Source: Bifiguratus adelaidae
Taxonomy: Eukaryota; Mucoromycota; Endogonomycetes; Endogonales
Length of the DNA stretch: 34,947 nucleotides
Assembly: GCA_002261195.1 (NCBI GenBank)
Contig: MVBO01000153.1
Coordinates: 1-34,947 of the forward strand
Reading direction: 5' to 3'
Part shown: positions 21,180-30,618 of the stretch, one piece after another
How positions within the stretch are numbered: position 1 is the first letter of the stretch
Layout: each line of letters opens with the position of its first letter
Notes under the pieces: generated by a model
The model's input: only the letters and a program-made list of their open reading frames with translations
The model's database searches: none
Told to the model about the DNA's origin: nothing
Made by a program: the position numbers and the translations under genes

Positions 21180-22625
21180 CCATGCCATTGATGTGAGTCT
21201 GTACATATGTTTTCCAACCAAGGATACTCCTTTCGGATCGTGCGGTTGGGCAAGTAGTAGGTCTCGATGGGCATTGTCCCAGCATTGACCAATGGCCTGT
21301 CCACAACTAGCAATGGTTCAGTATGCGTAACATCATATGTTCATCCAGCGATTTACTTGCTGGAGATCGCATTTGGCAGAGATGCCTCCGTATCCTCCGA
21401 GAGCCATCTCATTGATCAACAATGTATTGGTGATCTTGTTGCTCTTGCCTGTATTAACTGCAAAATCATGGTCAGACTGATTGCCTTTCAACCATAATCG
21501 TGCACGTACTCTTGATACCGAAGCCCGAGTTTTCGCAAATGAACGAATCCATCTCTGAGGTCAAATAGTCCAAGTACAAGCAGCGAGTCGCTGTGTTGCC
21601 GGGTGCATTGTAGGCGTAGTTCTATGGGATCTTGTTACCAATGCTCATCCAGTGGATATCCCAATAAAGAGGAGAAATGTCGGCATTCGCACGCGAGCAG
21701 CGTGAGCGTAAGAATTCATCGTACTTGATTGTGGTTAACATGCAGTCCCAAACGTTGTGTACGCCGCTTCCACATTGAACGCCCAATAGAATCAACTGAA
21801 GCGGTTGTTCAAGATGGTGACGCCGGTGCTGGCTGCACGATGCACCCCAGTCTCGATTTCGTTGAAGTAGCTACAAAGCATTGAGTCCACTGTTGAGGAA
21901 CACCGTCCGCGTTAGCTCACCTGTTTTGGATTACAACGTTGGCGCTCTGAAGTTTTGGCCCATCGCCTACATGGTGATACTGTACAGCAACGTCCTTATA
22001 ACTGGTTGAGAGATTGCATCTATCGACGTTGACATGAGAGGATGAGATGATATCGCCGCGACCGAAAATATCCGATGCGACGAAGTTTGAGTTCTGGACG
22101 TTGAGGAACTCGACCGCAGGACACGCTGCGGCAAGATAGCTGCTGTAGGTCACGGAGCAAAGTTAGCACATGCAGCAGATACCTTTTAAACGGGATACTT
22201 ACCACTTTATAAGCACATGGAGTGCCAAAATTGTCCAATAGCTTTACATCCATATTGTACACCACCACGTAGCTCGCGTGAACGCGTAAAGCAGGCTCAT
22301 AAATATGCGTAGCTGGGATGGTGAACGAGTGTTTGGCTGGGAAGTCAACAAAGGAGTCTCAAATCCATGTCCAAGTGTCACCACACCCTTGCGATGGTTT
22401 TGCAACTCCAAGGTAACGTGTTGATGTCTGCTGTAATGCTTACGCAGATTCAGATCATGGACAGTGTGCACAGGAATGGTAGTAATTTGTCTGTGAGCGG
22501 CAAGCACTAGCAGCGAGGATACATTGCGTCAGACCATCACAGACCTACCCGTCAATTCGCACGGCGCTCACCTTGATTCGCGAAAAGACCGAACCACGGT
22601 CCAAGCCAATGATGCCCACTTCATA
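21180..22625 (-). pseudogene. Decayed-looking multi-exon gene for a right-handed beta-helix type protein
   Basis: A chain of coding-like segments on the minus strand, several bounded by good splice sites. They lie at 22625-22549 (VGIIGLDRGSVFSR), 22490-22444 (TTIPVHTVHDLNL) and 22357-22203 (DFPAKHSFTIP, YVVVYNMDVKLLDNFGTP). Further segments are 22157-21930 (CPAVEFLNVQNSNFVASD, HVNVDRCNLS), about 21895-21640 (EIETGVHRAASTGVTILNN), 21630-21535 (NAPGNTATRCLYLDYLTS), then about 21470-21361 (GKSNKITNTLLIN) and 21318-21190 (AGTMPIETYYLPNRTIRKEY). The N-x-x-I/V-x-N ladders and repeated short strands are typical of pectate-lyase-like beta-helix proteins. The parts do not form one open frame: there is an in-frame stop within the 21.6-kb segment and at least two frame conflicts that splicing does not solve. 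A Cys-rich open frame at 21180-20971 could be its 3' end. Family, start and function are uncertain; a very unusual gene structure is the alternative. Confidence 0.42.
21299..21360 (-). other. Probable GC-AG intron within the beta-helix relic
   Basis: Donor CTCCA/GCAAGT at 21360 and an acceptor near 21312 (GGACAG) keep the two flanking coding-like segments in the same frame; the nearest GT donor does not. Support is weaker than for the others because the host gene appears broken and the 3' border is uncertain by some tens of bases. Confidence 0.35.
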
Positions 22626-22629
22626 CTGT

Positions 22630-23640
22630 ATAGAAAGAGTGGAATGGGAATGCTTGTACAAAACAACAGAGATTCTGCCACGGTGCACTACATGTTATAT
22701 ACCTGTCACCCATCGTTCCCTGAAGAGACACGGGGCGACATTAACCTTGGGTCGTAATCGCCTTTTAAGGACATGCCGTTCCTCCGCAGATCGCCGACGT
22801 GTTCATGTCGGACAATTTGGCTTGTTTTCGAGCCAGGATCAAGACGTTTGGCGTGAGTTCTGATGCTCTCAAGTGGAAGGGCGTCACTGCTGTCAAAAGC
22901 CTTCTTTGCTATCCCTAGGGCCAACATACGCGCATCGTCTTTGGAGATCTTTGTGCAACGCGTGCTAGGTAGATCTTGGGTAAGCAAAAGTGTCTCATAG
23001 GGAAGAATTGTTCCGTTACACGACCTGTATTACTGGCCTGATTGATCTTGCAGGATGAAGCGTGGGGCTGGCAAGCAAGGTTTCGGTTTGCTCATCCGGG
23101 TTGACCATGATCATGAGTCCTAGTATGTGTTTTGTGTAGAATCTACGGAGTGGACGTGGTTAATCTGTTTGATTTTGATTGACTCTTTCCCTTCGCATTG
23201 CACTATGAACATCATAGATGATGAGTTGCTTCTAACCGGAACAGGCCATGCCAGTAACGCGCGATGCCATATACGACTAGTAAGGGTACATGATCATCCA
23301 TGGCGGGCGTGAAACAGAAGGATTCCCGGATGGATCCGTGCAGCGGACAACCCAACAAGCCCTGTCGCTAAACTGGTCCGCTGTGAAAAGACGCTCATCC
23401 ACTGGTCTTCTAGCTATCAAGGGATTTCATCTGCCTCAGCCTGGTTACCTCTACTTGTACATGTTTATGGATACACGCGATGCACAGTTGACATTGGCTC
23501 AAGCATCAGCTTTACATACACCTCGTCAAAATTAAGGACGTTGCGTACATGCGAATGGGATGCATCTTAGCAATATCTTTATACATTAATCACATATATA
23601 CCGATAGGATTTCCACGTCCAAAAGTCTCGTCTGGCCGAA
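22630..23640. other. Gene-poor stretch with short coding-like traces only
   Basis: No complete gene is supported. Minus strand: an ATG near 23110 opens a short frame (MIMVNPDEQTETLLASPTL), and a 94-codon frame at 22987-22706 (KDDARMLALGIAKKAFDSS) could be an upstream part of the neighbouring relic or of another one. Plus strand: MIIHGGRETEGFPDG at about 23290-23335 recalls a kelch-type strand, followed by QPGYLYLYMFMDTRDAQL. These are too short to name. Confidence 0.3.
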
Positions 23641-24470
23641 TTATCATTTAATGTAGCCATCCAAACCGTATATTCTCACTGAGTTTACGAATTCCTGTTC
23701 CAGCAGATCGAGGGTGTGCACAATGAGGCCAGGATGCTTTCCGTGAGCAGTTCAGCATACTCAACCGGTAGTTGCCCAATCACCAGGATTTGCGTTGAGA
23801 GCATGGCGGCTCCTCATGATCTTGAAGTACACTTCATATTCGTAATCACTGTGTGTCATCCAACGCTTCTTGATAATGGGGTCGGCCACAGCGCATTTGC
23901 AGGATATTTTTCAATTCGCTGGTATGATCCCCTAAGGTATTGGAGGTAGGCGATAGTCTCCGCGGAACTTATTGTCCTTGACATTGGCATCTCGTTGACA
24001 AACTGTTGGAGAATGGCTGATACAATGGCATCATCGACAAATTCTTTGGGCTTCTTGAACCGACATTCCAGCTGATATTCGCGGTTTGAAAGGGACAACA
24101 CGCCATCGAGCCGGACAGCCGTAAAGATGCCTACCCGGATCACGGTGTTGAGTTTTCCGACGTATTGACGAAAACCCTCCAAGGCACCTGAGGAAACACG
24201 GCGAAGCCTTGATGGCTTGTGACGCCGGAGCATCGATAGTGTTGGCTGTTGAGTTTCCAGTGTTGGTGGCAAAGAAACCGATAAACGAGTCTCGTGAAGG
24301 CGGCATATCTTTGTTCTCCAGCCCAATGTCGCTTGTTCTTCTGCTGCACTAGTGTCAGTCACCCCTGCACGAGCACGAGCATCGAGAGGAATGTTTGCTG
24401 GTGGTTGCACTCAATGCGCCGGGGGTTCGTAGGTCAGACATGGTTTGCGCGCCTGCCGTTTTCTGGCTCA
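23640..24470 (-). pseudogene. Unrecognised coding relic, frame not continuous
   Basis: Starts plausibly at an ATG near 24470 (MSQKTAGAQTMSDLRTPG, then a Ser/Cys-rich stretch). A possible exon with MPPSRDSFIG follows near 24305, then a longer stretch at about 24190-23890 (FRQYVGKLNTVIRVGIF, RFKKPKEFVDDAIVSAILQQ). Further coding-like pieces lie in other frames down to about 23640: KKRWMTHSDYEYEVYFKIM, LPVEYAELLTESI, and HTLDLLEQEFVNSVRIYGLD before a stop. The pieces abut with no room for introns, so the frame appears broken in roughly three or more places. The composition is protein-like throughout, and I do not recognise the family. Its origin (host gene or captured element) is open. Confidence 0.35.
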
Positions 24471-25285
24471 TTGTTGTCGAGACTGTCGGTTATATCTACC
24501 CTCTATTGATAAACGAAAGGTAGAGAAGGAAGAAAGGAAACAAGCTAGAAAGAGACAAGGCATCTTGCTTGGTCATTAACTGTCCATTGCTGTTGTCACC
24601 AATTGATTGACATGATTTGACAGTGAACGCGCATCACTGCATGCATGCTATGAGATAAAATCCGGGTAAAGATGTATGCACAGCATTGAGAGCTTTCAAA
24701 AGCTCCCCAAGATCTCGAGTATTGTTCCCATCAACCCTCCAATCACGCTTGAATGTCCAAATGTCAAAAAGGATGAGATCCTCAACGATTACGGTAGCGT
24801 TAAGAGGACTCGTGGCTCCTTTGGTTGACCGACCAGACCATAGACGATCAATTGTTAGCCATGGTCAACATAGAGCCTGAGTTGACACCGTAGGCGAAAA
24901 GACCATCCTCGGCGCGTTTCTGATCGTTAAATGATATTTTGCCATATAGGGAAATCACTCCTCGCTGACAAGACTTGTTTGCTTCTTGTCTCCCTCTATT
25001 CTCTACTTGCTTTCATCGCAGGGCGGGATCTTAAGGGTGTCAATCTACGCGAAAGTGTCGTCTCGTCCATTGACATGCTGTAATTGTCTCACTGGTCGGC
25101 CCTGTGAACGTTTTGAGTGCAAAGATTTTGACCACTATATAAGACATCCAACGCATGGAAACCTTGGCAAACAATTGATGAGCCGAGGCAAGAGAACACG
25201 CGCAAAAGTGCACCAACAGCATTCATTTTCTTCGCATTTGCTTATCACCTACTTTGAACATATACAAGCTGGGGCAACATCCACT

Positions 25286-25307
25286 TGACCTGACCTGACC
25301 TGACCTG
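25286..25307. repeat. Short tandem repeat, about four CTGAC units
   Basis: Four near-perfect copies of the pentamer CTGAC (or CCTGA) in a row, about 60-80 bp upstream of the TATA box at 25363. Seen directly; no function assigned. Confidence 0.7.
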
Positions 25308-25808
25308 CTATCCATTACGTCACGGCGAAAGGGACTAACCTATACTTAAAGAGAACCAAACGTATATATAGACATTACAGCATTCAAAGAGAGTTCTTGT
25401 ATAGCTACAAGGTACTGCAAAGGAGTCTCTACAGTAATCTCACACTGGCTTGTCTCTCAGCAAGGTCCGATCCGTCATTGATAAAAGACATTCATGTGAA
25501 TATAAGGTGTACTCTTTGAACACTGGACTTTCTCTCTCCCTCGCTCTCTCTTCACCTATCAACAGACTCATTCGTTCGATCTTCTGCTATCGATCTTCAC
25601 CCTCACTGCGCAGTTACGGTACAGTTCCCCCCTAAAAGTGCTTCCAGGGGCGGGACCTGTTCTATTCCAGTCGAACCAGGGGGAGGCCGGACGGAACGCC
25701 TCCTACCCCACGTTGCCCCGCCTCTTGTCTATCAACTCTCTATCGCACTCTACAACGAACTTGACGATCTGCAGCTCATTCAGCTCTCAGTGAAGCGCTT
25801 GACTAGGC

Positions 25809-25837
25809 TTTTCGCCTCGCCTTTCGCCTCGCCTTTC
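25809..25837. repeat. Direct repeat in the lipase 5' leader
   Basis: Two adjacent copies of a 13-mer close to TTCGCCTCGCCTT, 50-80 nt before the lipase start codon. On RNA it is a CU-rich tract. Seen directly; function unknown. Confidence 0.65.
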
Positions 25838-25888
25838 ACACCTACACCCTGTACCGTGTTTCGCGCGCGGGCTTGACGGTCAAATACT

Positions 25889-28800
25889 ATGTCGTTGCAA
25901 CAACGTGGCGTTTATCACATATCAACCGTCGCGCAGCAGTATTCTGCCACGCTCTTGCCTGAAAACCTCGCCTCCTTGGTAACAGCTATAGCGATCGCCA
26001 CCCGGTTATCCCTACGATGCAGTGCCTTGTTTTGGGAGGTTCTGCTGGAGGCGGCAAAGTACGGCACCAGTGCTGGATTCGGTCTGTCTCGGCAGGCGCT
26101 CATTAGTGCGGTATCGGCTGCCAAAGGGATTCACATGAAACGGATTGGGAATGGCAATGAAACAGCGATCAGTGACGCATCAAGGTAAGTTGCATGATGC
26201 GTTTCTAAGTGAAAGGATCTTTGACTTTTTGCCCGCAGCGATTCGTTTCTTGGCATCCTCGATCGGTATACCAACGTCGGTATCTACGTGATCCATCATA
26301 CCTTTACTCTCGCAGAGTTGTTTGCCATGAGTGGTTTTCAAATCACGTCACAAACCGTTCAAACAGGCTTCAGGGTAAGTCATCTTGTTGTTCTTGCCAA
26401 AGACCTATGGCTCATGGCGATGTACAGACGGCTGAAGAATCAGTTTCCATCATTGACGGTATCTTTGGTTCCAATGAGACGTCTAGAGCCCTTGCCGCCC
26501 TCGTATCACTCATTCGACGGGAAATTACCCAAGATGATGATTTCAAGATTGGAAAACTAGGAAAGTTAACGGTGATTGCCAGTCTCACCAAGGCTCTTAC
26601 GGCATTCGCCATCCTTCAAAATGTGACGCAGAATCGGATGCAAGATATGCTCAATATGGAGGTCATTTGGGAAGGAGTTGTTATTGAAGAGGAAACGGAT
26701 CAAGCCTCTTCTGCTCAATACGAACAGAGGACCTCTGGCTTGGAAATGGAAGCAGACAGTATCGGTGATGATCCAACAGATCAACAGGCGGACATTTTAA
26801 TGGAACTTGAAAAGGCTCTGGGTGCGGCCTCACCTAACGAAGACGACCATTGCCACGACGCAAGGACACATCGACAAAGTGCAGAGTCGATCAAGCGAAT
26901 ACCGGCACATTATGTCCACAACTCGATGCAATATGAAATCGAGAATACCACCAAGACGACCACGGTTCGAACCATGACGATTCGACCACTTCATCCCAAG
27001 GTTGACCGTGCGACCTCATCCACCGAAACAGGACGTCGCAGAATCGCGTCCAGTGGGGAGGAGTATGGCCCGCCCCTTCGTTCACCGCAAACTCCCATCA
27101 AAACGATCGTCGTCAAGGAAGATGGCGAACAACAAGAAACGTTCCTAGCGACACTTGTTGGCCGCGATGGAGACGATGCCATGGATATTTATGTCAATGA
27201 ACAAAATTGTGGTGAAAACGACGGAGAACCAGAGTCTCTAAGTATGCGTCATCTTCGGTCAGCGTCCGAGGACAAGGCTCTTCGACGTGACAAGGGTGGT
27301 TTGCGTTTCATGCTGGCCACTGTGAGTCGCAAGTTACAGAAAAAGAAACTCGAGCGGACAGAATACATGAATACAGATAACGGCATGAACGACATGTCCC
27401 TGCGCGACAATCCCTTAGCGGAACTTCGGCGGCATAGACGTTCATCGAGCTCCACTACTCGGACCACCTCGATGACGACCATAACATCCATGACGCAGCT
27501 GTCTTCAGCCGCTAGCAATGACTCGCCCAAAGGCCCAATCTCACGAGCGTTTGGAAACCAATCCCAGTATACCGCCACCCGGACCGAACCTTCCACCAAA
27601 GTACAATCCTTTTCTTTCCTCGACCAGCCCTACGAAGACGAAAAGAGCAAAGCACTCGCAGATCAGAGCAAAAAGAAGCAAAAGCTGTCTTGGAAGCTCA
27701 AATTGGGCAATAAACCCAAGCGGCCTACCATTTTACCAAACGCTCAACGAGGAGGCAAACCCGGCTGGGAGGGTGAGTTACATTTTAGCTTAAGTGAACG
27801 CTGTTTAACCCATGTTCATTGCAGATGAGGAAGACAAGCAGGTCGTACGTTTACCCAGCTTCAATCCCGACTACATGCAAGGATCCGATGGCGGTCAAGC
27901 AAAAGTGCTCACCAGCATGCACCTTGCGCCTTCGCGATCATCCCAGCTACATGGTCGCAAGCGAGGCAATTCGCTCACCAGTCTCACATCGGTACAAAGC
28001 ATTGCTCGACTCTCTACGACCACCACATATACCAACACAGAGGATAACCATCGGCGGCATGCGCACTCAACAGAAGCCATGCAGCAACTCAGCAATCCCC
28101 GTAATTTCCCCCAAAGTCATCTTTTAATCAACATTTCTCGTTTCATGCGGTATGCCTCTGCAGCATACGGAGAATCTTTTATGCGCATCCTCGGCATTGG
28201 CAAGATACCCATCGTATTACCGCGTTCACGCCATCACCATTCCAATCATCATGCCTTCTCTCATCACACTGGAGTTGATGTGGAAGACATTCTCCTGTCT
28301 AGTTATACCGACCAATCCTTCCTTACCGTGAACAACCCACACGTACGCGCACTCGTTCATTATGTGACCGTCGACCATTCAGCCAAAGCGATTGTTTTAA
28401 CCTGTCGAGGCACCTTGGGTCTGAACGATATTTTGACGGATCTGACGTGCGAGTACGCCGATTTTGCCCTTCCGTGCGACGAAGACGTACCGACACCACG
28501 GGTCTTTCGAGCCCATGCTGGTATGTTGGGAAGCGCTCAGCTGCTGGCTGGCCGAACGGGCAAAGTCTTTCAGACAATCCAGTCCGCCTTGAGACTCCAT
28601 CCCCAGTATGGGCTCGTGCTCTGTGGTCATTCTCTCGGAGCTGGCGTTGCGTCTCTGCTGAGCGTATTATGGAGCGAGCAGAATTTTGGGCGTGTTGGAC
28701 CATGCTTTGTTACCTCCAGCGCATCAGGTTTACCTGCCGGGCGTCCAATTCACTGCTACACGTACGGTCCACCGTGTGTCGCTTCACTTGAACTTTCAAA

Positions 28801-29383
28801 GTATTGCGCGCAAGGTCTAGTCACCTCTGTTGTCCATGCCTACGATGTTGTCAGTAGTCTTTCGCTGGGGTTGTTGAAGGACTTCAAGAATGTCGCAACG
28901 AGTCTTTACGAAGATGAACGCGTCTCGGAAGAGATCATTTCCAAGATTATGGGCAAGTTTCAGCACATGTGGGGCGGCAAGACGCCAGAACCATCCGCCA
29001 CGGAAACCTCGGATACTAATCGTCCTATTCCTGCGGACAATGACGAAGAGCAATGGTTCTGGGCCCTCATCAAGACCATGCGCGCCGATATGCGTGCCGA
29101 AAAGCTTTACCCACCCGGTACCATCTATCACATTGAATGTATACCCAAACTGTCTGTGATATCAAGACAAGATCAAGTGACCACCTATGCCAAAGCAACT
29201 CAAGCATCGCAGCACATGAAACAAGCTCACAAGGTCATCTTTCGTCGCTGTGATGACGTGGAAGCGCGGTTCTCCGAAATCATCTTTGCGAAGACCATGT
29301 TCACAGACCATTCGCCCAATCTCTATGAAAATGCCGTGCTTCGTCTCTGTAAAGGCATTCTCGGCGCCGAAGTGGATCAGTAG
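25889..29383 (+). CDS. Class-3 lipase, sn1-specific diacylglycerol lipase-like
   Basis: Serine hydrolase with the alpha/beta-hydrolase fold; relatives cleave diacylglycerol or other glycerolipids at membranes or lipid droplets. Four exons in phase: 25889-26184, 26239-26374, 26428-27772 and 27825-29383, giving 1111 residues. The N-terminal conserved block (RLSLRCSALFWEVLLEAAKY, GFGLSRQALISAVSAAKGIH) is typical of fungal members. Residues about 190-690 are a long, hydrophilic, Ser/Thr/Arg-rich linker, likely disordered and phosphorylated. The catalytic domain follows: ILTCRGTLGLNDILTDLTCE, then nucleophile motif VLCGHSLGAGVASLL near residue 860. The Asp lies in VVHAYDVVSSLSLG and the His probably in FTDHSPNLYENAV near the C-terminus. 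No clear membrane spans, unlike animal DAGL. Substrate is inferred. The stop is only 60 bp from the THG1 start. Confidence 0.88.
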
Positions 29384-29443
29384 ACGAGGCTTTAACTTGT
29401 GTATGTCCCACTTGTGTAGATAGATGTTTAGACAAGATACCCT

Positions 29444-30547
29444 ATGGCCAAATCCAAATATGAGTATGTGAAGCAGTTCGAGCTGGAGGATACGCTCTTG
29501 CCCAGCACTTGGATCGTCGTGCGCATCGACGGACGTGGCTTTCATGGGTAGGTAACATGCGTCAGCGGTCGGTTTCTTATTGGCATTGACGCGTCGTTAG
29601 CTTCTCGGATCGACATCACTTGACAAAACCCAATGACATTCGCGCCTTGGAATTGATGAACAAGGCAGCAGAGAGCGTCATGTTCAAGACGCCGGATATC
29701 GTCTTAGCTTACGGACAGAGCGACGAGTACAGGTAAGCTGGTTCACCTTTAGCTCTTTGGCTCCTTTGCGTGCGTATTCAGTCGGATCCTGTAGCTTTGT
29801 CCTACGGAAGAACAGTCGATTGTTTGAACGACGCTCAAGGTAGGTTGCACGCGACTACACAGGTTGACATCGCTTGCTGAATGCGTATGGCAGCAAGATA
29901 TCGTCCACGATCGTATCGCTCTTCACCTCCAATTACGTGTGGCATTGGTCGCAGTTCTTGCCCGATGAACCTCTGCAATATCCTCCTTCTTTTGACGCTC
30001 GATGCGTCTGTTATCCTTCTGATCAAATACTACGCGATTATCTCGCTTGGCGCCAAGTGGACTGTATGTTGTTCTCTTCTCCATCGCCTATGTAGACTGA
30101 CATTTGGCTAGGTCACATCAACAATATGTATAACACAGTATTCTGGGCCATTGTGCACGGTGGAAGGAGCGAGACCGAGGCTGAGAACGAATTGAGGGTA
30201 GGTTGAGTCCAAAGGAGCGTCAAGGTGGTGTGTTGACCTTAGATGTAGGGAACGTCGAGCGCCCAGAAACAAGAGATTCTCTTTTCACAATATGGCATCA
30301 ATTATGCCAAGGAGCCAGAAATGTTCAAGAAGGGCAGCGTCATATTAAGGCAACCGGTAAGATCCACGGGTGGTGATGTACTTTAGCTTTACGTACTCAT
30401 GTACTGGACTAGACAACCGTCAGTGTTGTGTCTGAAAAGACGGGTCAACCGGTGATGAGAGAAAAAATGATTCCGACCATTAGCTTTGTGGACATGATCA
30501 AGGATGAATTCTGGATCCAACGTCCATATCTGTTGGGCTCAACATAG
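29444..30547 (+). CDS. THG1: tRNA-His guanylyltransferase
   Basis: Adds the essential extra G at position -1 of tRNA-His, by ATP-dependent activation and reverse (3'-5') polymerisation. Seven exons, phases all consistent, give 259 residues: 29444-29547, 29601-29732, 29795-29839, 29894-30063, 30112-30197, 30249-30356 and 30413-30547. The start [13 protein letters not shown] aligns with the family start. Metal-binding carboxylates are seen in [14 protein letters not shown] and YGQSDEYSFVL. Other conserved blocks are [27 protein letters not shown] and [34 protein letters not shown] and a closing FWIQRPYLL follow. It is tandem with the lipase gene and convergent with the CBS-PB1 gene (stops 71 bp apart). 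Two upstream ATGs lie in the 60-bp gap. Confidence 0.96.
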
Positions 30548-30618
30548 TGTACATTAAGAAGGGGGGCAACGTTCACGGTTGCATTGGTATAGAAGTACTA
30601 GACTGTAAAGCAATTCAT

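Larger units (their letters stand above)
24475..25888. promoter_or_regulatory. Long intergenic region and leader upstream of the DAG lipase gene
   Basis: About 1.4 kb with no supported gene. A TATATATA box lies at 25363-25370, about 520 bp before the lipase start. It is followed by pyrimidine-rich sequence at 25528-25560 (ctctctctccctcgctctct) and GC-richer sequence to the ATG. An ATF/CREB-like TTACGTCAC is at about 25315-25323. If the TATA box is the promoter, the 5' leader is roughly 480-500 nt or contains an intron. Short repeats are listed separately. Confidence 0.4.

Noticed and set aside
23290-23535. Kelch-repeat gene suggested by MIIHGGRETEGFPDG
   Set aside because: Only one strand-like motif, no second repeat and no clear exon structure.
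22630-25888. Transposon or retroelement explaining the gene-poor region
   Set aside because: No terminal repeats, reverse transcriptase, integrase or transposase motifs were seen.
28323-28703. Minus-strand 126-codon frame in the lipase catalytic exon
   Set aside because: Antisense shadow of the GHSLGAG region; Arg-rich artefact of codon bias.
29586-29600. ACGCGT box in the first THG1 intron
   Set aside because: Single hexamer inside an intron far from any promoter; expected by chance.
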